The notes: generated by a model from the letters alone, not told the origin. Numbered from the stretch's first letter, positions 28,683-37,589 are shown. The stretch: 64,000 bases of DNA from an uncultured Alphaproteobacteria bacterium (GCA_903822175.1 CAIJOB010000006.1:1-64000); one strand, 5' to 3'. Numbers and translations: made by a program.

Positions 28683-28756
28683 TGGGGAATGGTGTAATGG
28701 TAACACTGCGGTTTTTGGTACCGTCATTCTAGGTTCGAGTCCTAGTTCCCCAGCCA
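28683..28756 (+). tRNA. tRNA-Gln (anticodon TTG)
   Basis: The plus strand folds as a tRNA with acceptor TGGGGAA / TTCCCCA, the anticodon arm GCGGT-TTTTGGT-ACCGT (anticodon TTG), the T arm CTAGG-TTCGAGT-CCTAG, discriminator G and an encoded CCA. The length is 74 nt. The weak first acceptor pair and the TTTTGGT loop are typical of bacterial tRNA-Gln. Confidence 0.96.
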
Positions 28757-28851
28757 CTTCCTCCTGAAAGCGCTGTCAGACCGCCGCCTGGGCTTAGCTG
28801 GGCTGGGCGAGGCGCGCCGCGTGATCCGCCGCGCGCCTCCAGCCGTTGGCC

Positions 28852-30678
28852 CTAGGACGCGGGCTTGGGGGCTCCGGGGGCCGAGGGCGCAGCTGGGGCC
28901 TCGTCGCGCTCGAATTCCTCGATGCGGCGCTCCATGCGCTCCATGCGTTCCTTGAACTCCGGCGTGTTGAAGCGGGCTCCGGCTTCGGCGGCGCGGGCGA
29001 TGCGGGCCTTGAACTCGGGTGAATTGACCATCTTCTCTACGTCGGCGGCGTGGGCCTGGATGGCGGCGATGCGCGCCTTGAATTCCGGGGAATTGACCCG
29101 GGCCTCGGCCTCGGCGCCGCGGGCGGCGGCCGCGGCGATCTTCGCCTTGAACTCGGCGGAGTTGACCCTCTTCTCGACGTCGGCGGCGTGGGCCTGGGCG
29201 GCGGCGATCCTCGCCTTGAACTCCGGCGAGTTCACGCGCGCCTCGGCCTCGGCGGCGCGGGCGGTCGCCGCGGCGATCCTGGCCTTGAATTCCGGCGAAT
29301 TGACCCGGGCGACGGCGGCTGCGGCGCGGGCCTCGGCCGTCTTGACCTGGTCTTCCCACGCTTTCTGCTGCTCGGGCGAGGGGTCCTTGGCGTCGTCGGT
29401 GTAGACGGTGAACGTGCGGCCGTCGGAGGCCTTGAAGGTGTGGCGGAAATCGCCGCCGTCGCCGTTCATGATCACGTCGCCGTCGTTGATGATGATGCCG
29501 CGATGCTTGCGGGCGGAAGGCGCGACGGCCTGGGGCTTCACGGCATCCTTCTCCGCTTGGCTGACGGCGGTCTTGGCGGCCGGCGAGGCCGGGGCCAGTG
29601 GCTGGGCGGTCACCGGGGCCGGGCTCGCCGGCTGGGCGAAGACCGGGGTGACGTGCAGCAGGGCGGCTGAGCCCAGCAGGCCGGCGCCGATAGCGGCCAG
29701 GCCGCAGAGGCGGGCGGCGCGCAGAGCCGGGGCTTCGATATCCTTGGGTTTCATCAGGTGCATAAGACGATCCTCCAGATCGCTGCGGCCGAACAGGCCG
29801 ACCGCCAGGGCCGCATGCAGCGGCGCCGGCGTGGTGTTGACGGGACCCCCCAGGGTCTGTGAGCCCAGGCTTTGGGCAAGCGAGACAAGCCGCCTCGCAT
29901 AGGTCTTGGATGAGCCGAGTGCCTCGGCGGCCATGGCGTCGCAGGCCAGTTCGCGGCTCTTGGCGACGCCGGCCTTCAGGGCCATCAGCGCCGGATGCCA
30001 GCAGACCGGCAGGGTGAGCACCTCGCAGGCGAGGTTCACCGCATAGTCGTGGCGGATGACGTGGGCCATCTCGTGCAGCAGGGCGGCGCGCAGGTCTTCG
30101 TCCGTTACGGCGAGGCCGTCTGGGATCAGGATCACCGGCGAGAGCGCGCCGACCACAGCGGGGCTGGAAACCCGCGCGGAGCTGCGGACCGGGGCGGCGA
30201 TGCGGCCATGGCCTTGGGCGAGACGTTCGAGGTCGCGAGCGACGCAGGGCGGCAGGACGACCGGGCGCGACTGGCGGACCAACCGGCGGGCGGCCAGGGC
30301 GGCGAGACTGAGGCGCACGATCAACAACAGCACCACGGCGGCGGAAAGCACGGCCATGGCCCAGGCCGACCCGGCGGAGAGCTCCAGGGCGGGCTTGGCG
30401 GTCGGCAGCAGGACGTCGGGGCTGGGTGTGGCGATCTCGAAGGCCGCGGCGGCGACCGCATCGGCGGGCACGCGGGCCACGCTGGGCGCGGCGTGCGGTA
30501 GGAGCGCCGCCAGCGACACCGCCGGCAGGACCGCGGCGATGCCCAGGAACAGCAGCCACAAGCGATTGCGGGCCTGCGGCGAGAGGCTGCCGAAGCGGGA
30601 GACGAGCAGCGCGCAGAGCGCCACCACCGGGATCTGCCAGGCGGCGTTGACCAGATAGCCCGCGAGAAGCTCACGCAT
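28852..30678 (-). CDS. M56 (BlaR1/MecR1-like) membrane metallopeptidase with 23-residue repeat tail
   Basis: From the ATG at 30678, which overlaps the blaI stop (TGATG), the protein has 608 residues. Membrane segments occupy the N-terminal part (VNAAWQIPVVALCALLVS; LWLLFLGIAAVLPAVSLAALL; AWAMAVLSAAVVLLLIV) and another lies near residue 310. The peptidase site is LLHEMAHVIRHDY (HExxH), with a probable third zinc ligand in SRELACDAMA. There is no penicillin-binding sensor domain. The C-terminal 130 residues contain six units of the type RVNSPEFKARIAAAxAxAADVEK. Known relatives cleave a BlaI-type repressor after sensing an envelope signal; the signal here is unknown. Confidence 0.9.
   Translation of the reverse strand: MRELLAGYLVNAAWQIPVVALCALLVSRFGSLSPQARNRLWLLFLGIAAVLPAVSLAALLPHAAPSVARVPADAVAAAAFEIATPSPDVLLPTAKPALELSAGSAWAMAVLSAAVVLLLIVRLSLAALAARRLVRQSRPVVLPPCVARDLERLAQGHGRIAAPVRSSARVSSPAVVGALSPVILIPDGLAVTDEDLRAALLHEMAHVIRHDYAVNLACEVLTLPVCWHPALMALKAGVAKSRELACDAMAAEALGSSKTYARRLVSLAQSLGSQTLGGPVNTTPAPLHAALAVGLFGRSDLEDRLMHLMKPKDIEAPALRAARLCGLAAIGAGLLGSAALLHVTPVFAQPASPAPVTAQPLAPASPAAKTAVSQAEKDAVKPQAVAPSARKHRGIIINDGDVIMNGDGGDFRHTFKASDGRTFTVYTDDAKDPSPEQQKAWEDQVKTAEARAAAAVARVNSPEFKARIAAATARAAEAEARVNSPEFKARIAAAQAHAADVEKRVNSAEFKAKIAAAAARGAEAEARVNSPEFKARIAAIQAHAADVEKMVNSPEFKARIARAAEAGARFNTPEFKERMERMERRIEEFERDEAPAAPSAPGAPKPAS
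28945..29310 (-). repeat. In-gene tandem repeat: six ~69-bp units coding 23-residue NSPEFKARI modules
   Basis: Within the M56 peptidase gene the motif N-[ST]-[PA]-E-F-K-[AE]-[RK]-[IM] occurs six times, mostly at 23-residue spacing. Two unit types alternate, one ending AEAEA and one ending ADVEK. This implies duplication of a 46-residue (138-bp) dimer. The units are predicted to be helical. Confidence 0.85.
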
Positions 30679-31100
30679 CACTTGGCCTCCGTTTCGTCGG
30701 TTTCACCGTCGGTTTCGTCATCGCCGCGCGCCACCAGTTCGGCGGCGCGGGTGAGCTGTGCGGGGGTGATCTGTTGAGTGTTGACCAGCGCCATCAGCAT
30801 GGCCTCGCCGGAGCCGCCGAACATCCGCGACACCAGGTCCTTCAACGCCGCCCCGGTTGCCCGGTCGCGGGTCACGGCGGCCTCGTAGGTGAAGGCCCGG
30901 CCGATCTGGGTGCGGCGCACCTTCTTCTTGCGCAGCAGGACGTTCAGCATGGTCTGGACGGTGGTGTAGGCGAGGTCGGAGCCGAGCCGCTCCTGCACGG
31001 CGGCGACCGGGCTTGGGCCCGCGGCCCACAGCACCTGCATGATCTCAAGCTCGAGCGGCGTCAGCACGCCGGTGGTCTTGCTGCGGGAAGCTGTGGTCAC
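30678..31100 (-). CDS. BlaI/MecI/CopY-family transcriptional repressor
   Basis: The 140-residue protein starts MTTASRSKTTGVLTPLELEIMQVLWAAGPSPVAAVQERLGSDLAYTTVQTMLNVLLRKKKVRR, the winged-helix pattern of the BlaI family. A C-terminal dimerisation helix and acidic tail (DDETDGETDETEAK) follow. It is followed by, and translationally overlaps, the M56 peptidase gene, the usual sensor-repressor pair. A matching inverted repeat lies about 55 bases upstream of its start, so it probably represses its own operon. No beta-lactamase gene is next to it. Confidence 0.92.
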   Translation of the reverse strand: MTTASRSKTTGVLTPLELEIMQVLWAAGPSPVAAVQERLGSDLAYTTVQTMLNVLLRKKKVRRTQIGRAFTYEAAVTRDRATGAALKDLVSRMFGGSGEAMLMALVNTQQITPAQLTRAAELVARGDDETDGETDETEAK

Positions 31101-31153
31101 GCCTGATCTCCTAAATCGTTCGGAGATGGTGACCCGGCTCCCGGCCAGTGGTC

Positions 31154-31169
31154 AACTAAACTTTTAGTA
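31154..31169. promoter_or_regulatory. Probable BlaI-type operator
   Basis: AACTAAA-CT-TTTAGTA is a 7+7 inverted repeat with one mismatch, upstream of the blaI gene. Its TACTA/TAGTA-like half sites resemble known BlaI/CopY operators (TACA/TGTA-type dyads). The position fits the promoter of the repressor-peptidase operon. Confidence 0.7.
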
Positions 31170-31187
31170 GGAATACGGCGGCTGGCG

Positions 31188-31517
31188 TCAGGCGGGGGCG
31201 GATCTCACCGCCGCGGTTTGCCATGCCGAGGCGTGGGGCGCCGGGGTGCGCGATGCGGAGGCCAGCTTCGGGGCGGGCGCGCCGGCCTTCGGGTCGGCCG
31301 CCTTGGCGACCAGCGGCATGCCGCATTCGGGGCAGGCGCCCGGGGCGTCGAACTCCTTGCCGTCAGCCGCGCAGCCGCAGGGCGGGCAGACGTACTTCTG
31401 GCCAGGCTTGGCGGGCGGGGTTTGGGCTGAGGCGGCGGTGGCGCCGACAGCGGCGCAGGCGCAGGCGACGCCGAAAAAGGCGCCTTGCAGGATGAACCGG
31501 CGGGAGGCGAGGGTCAT
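31188..31517 (-). CDS. Small secreted protein with heavy-metal-binding-domain-like cysteine motifs
   Basis: The ATG at 31517 (MTLASRRFILQGAFFGVACACAAVGATAASAQ) gives 109 residues with a Tat-like signal (SRRFILQG). The mature part has YVCPPCGCAADGKEFDAPGACPECGMPLV. This matches the pattern of heavy-metal-binding domains (YxCPMHP...PGxCPxCGMxL) found in copper and other metal-handling proteins. The C-terminal 35 residues are low-complexity Ala/Pro/Ser. It lies upstream of, and on the same strand as, the BlaI-M56 pair. A metal role is inferred only from the motif. Confidence 0.75.
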   Translation of the reverse strand: MTLASRRFILQGAFFGVACACAAVGATAASAQTPPAKPGQKYVCPPCGCAADGKEFDAPGACPECGMPLVAKAADPKAGAPAPKLASASRTPAPHASAWQTAAVRSAPA

Positions 31518-31623
31518 GGCGGCTCCTTGTTTCGTGAACCGGCAGGCTGAGCCCAACCGTGGCCCGCTCAAATGACTTTTATCGGTCGAAAACGGACACG
31601 CCGCGCCCAGGCTTTGAGGAGGG

Positions 31624-32169
31624 TCAGTGGCCGGTGAGGGTCACGCCACCGCCTGAGGGCGGCAGGCTGTCGCCGCCGTTCAGGGCCTTCTGCATGTGGA
31701 CGATGTCGACCCAGCGGCCGTGCTTGAAGCCGACGCTGCGGCCAACGCCGGTCTGCTCGAAGCCCAGCGCCCTGTGCAGGCCGACCGAGCCGGCGTTGCC
31801 GGTGTCGCCGATCACCGCCATCAGCTGGCGGATGCCCAGCGCCTCGCAGGCCTCGATCACGGCGCTGAGCACCGCGCGGCCGACGCCCTGGCCCTTGGCG
31901 TCGGGGGAGACATAGACGCTGTCTTCCAGGGTGTAGCGGTAGGCGGCGCGCGGCCGGAACGGACCGGCGTAGGCGAAGCCCAGCACCCGGCCGTCGATCT
32001 CGGCGACCAGATAGGGCAGGCCCTTGTCCTGCACCGCGCGGCGGCGGCCATCCATGTCGGCGGCGGTGGGCGGCTCTTCCTCAAAGGTGCCAAAGCCGTG
32101 CAGCACCGCGTCGCCGTAGATCTCGGCGAGGGCGGCGGCGTCCTGTTCGGTCGCGGGTCGGACGATCAT
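31624..32169 (-). CDS. GNAT N-acetyltransferase, phosphinothricin-acetyltransferase (Pat/Bar) type
   Basis: The 181-residue protein has the Pat family pattern: MIVRPATEQDAAALAEIYGDAVLHGFGTFEEEPPTAADM, YLVAEIDGRVLGFAYAGPFRPRAAYRYTLEDSVYVSPDAKGQGVGRAVLS (acetyl-CoA-binding Q-G-V-G-R) and GFKHGRWVDIVHMQKAL. Chromosomal homologues often acetylate methionine sulfoximine or other amino acid analogues. Its ribosome site (GGGAGG, nine bases upstream of the ATG) lies in the right arm of a hairpin at 32177-32200. Confidence 0.88.
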   Translation of the reverse strand: MIVRPATEQDAAALAEIYGDAVLHGFGTFEEEPPTAADMDGRRRAVQDKGLPYLVAEIDGRVLGFAYAGPFRPRAAYRYTLEDSVYVSPDAKGQGVGRAVLSAVIEACEALGIRQLMAVIGDTGNAGSVGLHRALGFEQTGVGRSVGFKHGRWVDIVHMQKALNGGDSLPPSGGGVTLTGH

Positions 32170-32173
32170 AGGA

Positions 32174-32311
32174 AAAACCTCCCCCGATTTCGGGGGAGGT
32201 GGCCCGAAGGGTCGGAGGGGGCGCTGGGGCCGTGCGGCGGACTCAGTGCGCCGGCAGCGCCCCCTCCACCACTTCGTGGTCCCCCTCGCCCCGCTGCGCG
32301 GGGGAGGTTTT
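32174..32311. repeat. Nested palindromic intergenic repeat (AAAACCTCCCCCG ends)
   Basis: The element starts AAAACCTCCCCCG and ends CGGGGGAGGTTTT. Inside are a hairpin at 32177-32200 (ACCTCCCCC / GGGGGAGGT) and a second inverted repeat GGAGGGGGCGCTG / CAGCGCCCCCTCC. It fills the space between ptrB and the Pat-type gene. On the minus strand the first hairpin is followed by TTTTT, so it may also terminate ptrB transcription. A related, shorter copy lies at about 57.9 kb. Confidence 0.8.
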
Positions 32312-32323
32312 GAAGTCGAAGGA

Positions 32324-34411
32324 TCATGCCTGTTCCCAGCCCTTCTCCAGCGCCCAGACGGCGAAGGCGTAGTCCAGCGCGATCTCCTTGAGGAAGTCGA
32401 AGCGGCCGGATGCGCCGCCGTGGCCGGCCTCCATGTTGATCTTGAGCAGCATCGGGGCGCCGCCGGTCGAAAACTCGCGCAGCTTGGCCACCCACTTCTC
32501 CGGCTCCCAGTAGGTGACGCGGGGGTCGGAGAGGCCGCCGGTGGCCAGCACCGGCGGATAGGCCTGGGCTGAGACGCGGTCGTAGGGGCTGTAGCTCTCG
32601 ATCAGGTCGTAGGCGTCGGCGTCCTGCAGCGGATTGCCCCACTCGGGCCACTCGGGCGGGGTGAGCGGAAGCGTCGTGTCGCTCATGGTGTTGAGCACGT
32701 CGACGAAGGGTACGGCGGCGATGATCGCGCCCCAGAGGTCCGGGCGCAGGTTGGCGATGGCGCCCATCAGCATGCCGCCGGCCGAGCCGCCGTAGGCCGC
32801 TATTCTGCCCTTTGCGCCATAGCCCTTGGCGGTCAGGTGCTCGGCGCAGGCGATGAAGTCGGTGAAGGTATTGGGCTTCTTCTCTTTCCTCCCGTCGAGG
32901 AACCAGCCCCAGCCCTTGTCGGAGCCGCCGCGGATGTGCGCGGTCGCCCAGATCCAGCCGCGGTCCACCAGGCTCAGGTTGCGGATCGAAAAGCTGGGCT
33001 CCATGGCGATGCCATAGGCGCCGTAGCCGTAGAGCAGCAGGGGCGCGGAGCCGTCGAGCGGGGTGTCCTTGAGCATCAGGACGGTGATCGGCACGTCCTC
33101 GCCGTCCGAGGCTTTGGCGTAGAGGCGGCGGGCGACATAGCGGGACGGGTCGTGGCCGGAGGGGATCTCCTGGGTCTTGCGCAGCGTCCGCTCGCGGGTC
33201 GCCATGTCGTAGTCGTAGGTCTGACGCGGCGTGGTCGGCGACTGGTAGACGAAGCGGGTCGTGGTGGTGGCGTACTCGTAGCCGCCCTCGATGTGCAGGG
33301 CGTAGGCCTCCTCGTCGAAGGCGACCTCGTGCTCCTCACCGCTGCGGGCGGTGACGACGAGGCGGTCCAGCGCATTGACCCGCTCGGCGCGGACCAGGTG
33401 GCCGGCGAAGGCCGCGAAGCCGGTGATGTAGCGGCCGGGCTGGTGGGCGATCCAGTCGCTCCAGGTGGCCTTGGCCGGGACGTCCGCCGTGCTGACCGCG
33501 AGCTTGAAGTCCACCGCGCCGTCGGCGTTGGTGTGGATCACCCAGCGGTCGCCCCAGTGGTCGAGGTTGTACTTCACGCCCACCTGGCGCGGCTCGGCGA
33601 CCACGGGCGCGGCGGTCGGGTCGGAGGCCGGGATCAGCAGGCTTTCGGTGGTCTCCTGGTTGCCGACGCCGATGACGATGTGGCTGTCGTCGGAGGTGGT
33701 GGAGATGCCTAGGAACATGCCGTCGTCGGCTTCCTCGTAGACCAGCACGTCCTCGCCGCCCTTGGCCGGGCGGCGGAGGACCTTGGCTGGCCGGGCGTTC
33801 TCGTCGCGCCAGATCCAGAACAGCCACTGGCCGTCCGGCGAGAAGGTCAGTGAGCCGTAGGCGCTCTCCGCCGGCGTCCCGAGCTCCTCGCCGGTCGCCA
33901 AGTCCTTGACCCGGATCGTGTAGTACTCCGAGCCCTGCTCATCGGCGGCCCAGGCGTAGAGCGCGTGGTCGGGGCTGTGGCTGGCCGCGCCCACCTCGAA
34001 GAACGGCTTGCCCTTGGAGAGCGCCTCCTCATCCAGCAGGACCTGTTCGCCGTCGGCCGCGCCTTTGGGGCGCCGCGCGTGGATCGGATGCTGCGCGCCA
34101 AGGTCGTAGCGGACGTAGTAGTCGAAGGGACCGTCGGTCGAGGGGACGGACGAGTCGTCTTCCCTGATACGCCCCTTCATCTCCCCGAACATTTCGGCCT
34201 GCAGGACCTCCGTCCCGGCCAGCATGGCCTTGGTGTAGGCGTTCTCCGCGTCCAAGTGCTCGCGCACGTCGCCGCGCAGGGTCTTGGGGTCGCGCAGCAC
34301 CTGCTGCCAGTTGTCGTCCTTCATCCAGGCGTAGTCGTCGGTGCGCACACGGCCGAGCTGCTCGATGCGCTTGGGATGTTTGGTGGCGACGGGCGGGATC
34401 AGCTTACTCAT
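32324..34411 (-). CDS. ptrB: Oligopeptidase B (S9A prolyl-oligopeptidase family)
   Basis: The 695-residue cytoplasmic serine peptidase cleaves short peptides after basic residues. The N-terminal propeller begins PPVATKHPKRIEQLGRVRTDDYAWMKDDNW, the family signature. The C-terminal hydrolase domain has LLLYGYGAYG, WATAHIRGGSDKGWGW, AYGGSAGGMLMGA (nucleophile Ser) and the late His in EAGHGGASGRF. LIESYSPYDRVSAQAYPPVLATGGLSDPRVTYWEP carries the catalytic Asp. There is no signal peptide. Length and motifs fit protease II. Confidence 0.93.
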   Translation of the reverse strand: MSKLIPPVATKHPKRIEQLGRVRTDDYAWMKDDNWQQVLRDPKTLRGDVREHLDAENAYTKAMLAGTEVLQAEMFGEMKGRIREDDSSVPSTDGPFDYYVRYDLGAQHPIHARRPKGAADGEQVLLDEEALSKGKPFFEVGAASHSPDHALYAWAADEQGSEYYTIRVKDLATGEELGTPAESAYGSLTFSPDGQWLFWIWRDENARPAKVLRRPAKGGEDVLVYEEADDGMFLGISTTSDDSHIVIGVGNQETTESLLIPASDPTAAPVVAEPRQVGVKYNLDHWGDRWVIHTNADGAVDFKLAVSTADVPAKATWSDWIAHQPGRYITGFAAFAGHLVRAERVNALDRLVVTARSGEEHEVAFDEEAYALHIEGGYEYATTTTRFVYQSPTTPRQTYDYDMATRERTLRKTQEIPSGHDPSRYVARRLYAKASDGEDVPITVLMLKDTPLDGSAPLLLYGYGAYGIAMEPSFSIRNLSLVDRGWIWATAHIRGGSDKGWGWFLDGRKEKKPNTFTDFIACAEHLTAKGYGAKGRIAAYGGSAGGMLMGAIANLRPDLWGAIIAAVPFVDVLNTMSDTTLPLTPPEWPEWGNPLQDADAYDLIESYSPYDRVSAQAYPPVLATGGLSDPRVTYWEPEKWVAKLREFSTGGAPMLLKINMEAGHGGASGRFDFLKEIALDYAFAVWALEKGWEQA

Positions 34412-34571
34412 GCGGCGTTAGATGCCGTCCAGGCGGGCGGCTGTCTATGCGGTCAAGCCGCGACGCCATAGCGCCTTGCGGAAAAAGCCCGTTCCGATTC
34501 ACTGTACGGCAATCGAGCCCGCGCACTCTAGCGCCGCGATCCGCAGCTAATCGAGTTGGGAACCAGCGACC

Positions 34572-35411
34572 ATGGTCATGGACCTGTCGGCGCAGATGAT
34601 GCAGGCGACCGTGCAGCTGGAGCAGCCGCTGGGCGACGGCACCCGCACCGTCGGCACCGGCTTCCTGATCACCGAGACCACGCCGGACGGCAAGCCGCAC
34701 ACCATCCTGGTCACCGCCAACCACGTCTTCGACAAGATGCCCAAGGCCAATGCGCGGATCGGCTACCGCTTCGCCAACCCCGACGGCAGCTGGAGCTACT
34801 CGCCGCAGAGCCTGAAGATCCGCGATGGCCAGGGCCATCCCCTGTGGACGCACCATCCGTCGCGCGACGTGGCGGCGATCGCCATCACCGCGCCGGCGGC
34901 CTTCGCCAAGGCGGCGATTTCGGAGGACTATCTGGCGGCCGACGACACCTTCGCCAAGTACCAGGTGGGCGCGGGCGACCAGATGATGACGCTGGGCTTC
35001 CCGCGCGGACTGGCGGCCAATTCAGCGGGCTTCCCGATCCTGCGCGCCGGCCGCGTGGCCTCCTATCCGATCGCGCCGGCGAGGATTTTCCCGACCTTCC
35101 TGCTCGACTTCTCGGTGTTCCCCGGCAACTCCGGCGGCCCGGTGTTCATGAGTGGCCCGGCGCGCCACACCGCGACCGGCGATAGCGGTCAGAATGGCCC
35201 GGACGTGGAGTTCATCGCCGGCTTGCTCACCCAGCAGGTCGAGCTGAACAGCGAGCGCCTGGACATCGGCATCGTCACCAATGCGCGGTTCATCCGCGAG
35301 ACCATCGCGCTGATCAAGGACCCGGACGCGCCGGTCACCGAGGTGGCCAGTCAGGAACCGATCTCCGGCGCCAAGGCGGCGTCGGCCGAGGAAGCCGCCC
35401 GTCCGGAATAG
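34572..35411 (+). CDS. Trypsin-like serine protease (S1 family), cytoplasmic
   Basis: This 279-residue protein has the chymotrypsin-fold triad: His in LVTANHVFD, Asp in HPSRDVAAIAI and Ser in VFPGNSGGPVF. No signal peptide or PDZ domain is seen, which separates it from DegP/HtrA proteins. The region before the catalytic His (EQPLGDGTRTVGTGFLI) is the usual first strand. Two ATGs (34572 and 34578) can start it. The gene lies between two S9 peptidase genes, making a local cluster of peptidases, though strands and spacing do not suggest one operon with ptrB. Confidence 0.85.
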   Translation: MVMDLSAQMMQATVQLEQPLGDGTRTVGTGFLITETTPDGKPHTILVTANHVFDKMPKANARIGYRFANPDGSWSYSPQSLKIRDGQGHPLWTHHPSRDVAAIAITAPAAFAKAAISEDYLAADDTFAKYQVGAGDQMMTLGFPRGLAANSAGFPILRAGRVASYPIAPARIFPTFLLDFSVFPGNSGGPVFMSGPARHTATGDSGQNGPDVEFIAGLLTQQVELNSERLDIGIVTNARFIRETIALIKDPDAPVTEVASQEPISGAKAASAEEAARPE

Positions 35412-35486
35412 GCTTCGGCTCCAGACGCATTGACGGGCCGGCTGGGCGCGGGCGATCACAGACCCTGCTGTGGGTGGGGAAATTCC

Positions 35487-37586
35487 ATGAACCGAATGAT
35501 GGGCGTGAGCGCCTTGGCGCTGGCTGGGGTGTTGTGGGCCGGGCAGGTTGCATGGGCCGCCGAGCCGCCGCTGAACGACAGCGTCCGCAATGTGCGCGAC
35601 CTGCGCGAGATCGCGTTGTCGCCGGACGGCCATCAGGTAGCCGCGGTGATCGCCGCCTCCACCGCCGAGGGCGGCCAGACGCACCTGTGGCTGAGCGGGG
35701 CGGACGGCAAGCCTGCCCGGCAGGTGACCCGTTCGACCGCCGACGATCAGCCCGGCGAGCACGGCCCGGCCTGGGCCAAGGACGGCGCGAACCTGTTCTT
35801 CCTGGCCAAGCGCGACAAGGCCAACCGGCTCTATCGCCTGCCGATGGCCGGCGGCGAGGCGCAGGCCCTGGTGCTGGCGCGGCCGGCGAAGGGCGCGGTG
35901 CAGGCCGGCTGGGAGCTTAAGGGCGACGACGCGGTCGCCGCCGACCTGCGCGCCTATGAGATCGCCCCCAACGACAGATGGATCGCGGTCGTGGCCGCCG
36001 ACGGCGAGACCGCCGCGCGCGCCGGCGAGGTGAAGAAGAAGGACGACGCCGTGCGCGTCGGGCGTGACGACGGCAAGACGGTGCGGCTCTACCTTGTCGA
36101 CGCCGCCACCGGCGCGGCCAGGGCCGTGGAACTGCCGGACAACGTCCAGTCGGCCCGCTGGAACCCGGCGTCCGACCAACTCCTGGTGGTGACCGCGCCG
36201 GAGGACGAGGACCTGGGCCCGGCGGCGCGGCTGTGGATCGTGAGGGCGTCCACCGGGGCGGCGAACCAGGTGGCGGCCGGCGTGCCTAAGACCGTGCGCC
36301 AGGCGACCTGGGCCGGGATCGGCCTAGTATACCTCGCCCAGTGCGAGGAGGACGCGCCTCCGGGATGCGCAGAGCTCTTCGTCCATGACCTGGGAACCGG
36401 CAAGGCGCGCGGCCTGACCAAGGGGCTGACCGGCACGCTGACCGACGCCTATGTGCTGGAGGCCGGCGGCAAGTCGGTGGTCATGCCGATCTTTGTGGGG
36501 GTCGACGAAAAGCTGGCGCGGATCGACCTGGTCAGCGGCGCGATCAACTGGATCGAGGCGCCGCAGCCGGTGGTGGCCGGTGTGGCAGCCAATCCGGCCG
36601 AGACCGCCTGGGCCTTCACCGCCAGCGGGCCGCTGCAGCCGCCGGCGCTCTATATGGCGGCCAGGCTGGGCGAGGCGGCGGTGAAGCTGGACCTGCCGCC
36701 GATCGTCCCCGCCGACTGGCCCGCCGCGCCGAGCGAACGGGTGACCTGGACCAACGGCGCGCTGAAGCTGCAGGGCCTGCTCTATCAGCCGAAGGGCGGC
36801 GAGACGCGCCCACCCCTGGTGGTGATCGTGCACGGCGGCCCGTCGGGGCTCTTCGTGGACCGCTATTCGAACCTGGCGAACCTGCTGGTCGCCCAGGGCT
36901 GGGCGGTGCTGGAGACCAACCCGCGCGGCAGCCAGGGCTATGGCGCGGCCTTCGAGGCGGCCAACAAGAACGATCTGGGCGGCGGCGACTACACCGACAT
37001 CATGACCGGCGTGGACACGGTGCTGGCCAAATACAGCGTCGATCCGGCGCGGATGGCGTTGATCGGCTACAGCTACGGGGGCGAGATGGCGGCCTTTGTC
37101 GAGGGCCGCACCGACCGGTTCAAGGCGCTGGTGTCGGGTGCACCGGTGATCGACCAGTTCAGCGAATATGGGACGGAGGACAGCTCGTTCTACGACCGCT
37201 GGTACTTCGGCAAGCCCTGGGACCGGTTCGCCGACGCCTGGCGGCAGAGCCCGCTCGCCAAGGTGACGCACGGCAAGACGCCGATGCTGCTGCTGCAGGG
37301 TGAGGACGATCCCACCGATCCGCTGGGCCAATCCCAGGAGATGTACCGGGCCCTGCGCCAGGTCGGCGTGCCCGTGGAACTGATCACCTATCCGCGCGAG
37401 ACGCACCGCACCCTGGGCGCGGGCTTTTCGGCGCAGACGACGCGGGAGCCATGGCACGGCCAGGATCTGCGCCGCCGGATGATCGCTTTCATCGCCGACG
37501 CCTTCGCCGGCAAGGATCCGGCGCAGCAATCCTCGCCGGCCCCGGCCAGCGCGGCGGAGAAGCCTCCCGCCGCGCCGCCGAAGTAG
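35487..37586 (+). CDS. Secreted S9 family prolyl-oligopeptidase-like peptidase
   Basis: The ATG at 35487 gives 699 residues with a signal peptide ending at AWAAEPP. The middle part is a WD/PD40-like propeller (DLREIALSPDGHQVAAVI; GPAWAKDGANLFFLAKR). The C-terminal hydrolase domain has VIVHGGPSG (oxyanion), NPRGSQGYGAAF, LIGYSYGGEMAAF (nucleophile Ser), LLLQGEDDPTDPL (Asp) and PRETHRTL (His). It is probably a periplasmic dipeptidyl- or acylaminoacyl-peptidase. It starts 75 bases after the trypsin-like gene and ends three bases from the convergent MaoC gene. Confidence 0.92.
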   Translation: MNRMMGVSALALAGVLWAGQVAWAAEPPLNDSVRNVRDLREIALSPDGHQVAAVIAASTAEGGQTHLWLSGADGKPARQVTRSTADDQPGEHGPAWAKDGANLFFLAKRDKANRLYRLPMAGGEAQALVLARPAKGAVQAGWELKGDDAVAADLRAYEIAPNDRWIAVVAADGETAARAGEVKKKDDAVRVGRDDGKTVRLYLVDAATGAARAVELPDNVQSARWNPASDQLLVVTAPEDEDLGPAARLWIVRASTGAANQVAAGVPKTVRQATWAGIGLVYLAQCEEDAPPGCAELFVHDLGTGKARGLTKGLTGTLTDAYVLEAGGKSVVMPIFVGVDEKLARIDLVSGAINWIEAPQPVVAGVAANPAETAWAFTASGPLQPPALYMAARLGEAAVKLDLPPIVPADWPAAPSERVTWTNGALKLQGLLYQPKGGETRPPLVVIVHGGPSGLFVDRYSNLANLLVAQGWAVLETNPRGSQGYGAAFEAANKNDLGGGDYTDIMTGVDTVLAKYSVDPARMALIGYSYGGEMAAFVEGRTDRFKALVSGAPVIDQFSEYGTEDSSFYDRWYFGKPWDRFADAWRQSPLAKVTHGKTPMLLLQGEDDPTDPLGQSQEMYRALRQVGVPVELITYPRETHRTLGAGFSAQTTREPWHGQDLRRRMIAFIADAFAGKDPAQQSSPAPASAAEKPPAAPPK

Positions 37587-37589
37587 GGT

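Noticed and set aside
28852-31100. Beta-lactam resistance operon
   Set aside because: The M56 protein has no penicillin-binding sensor domain and no beta-lactamase gene is adjacent.
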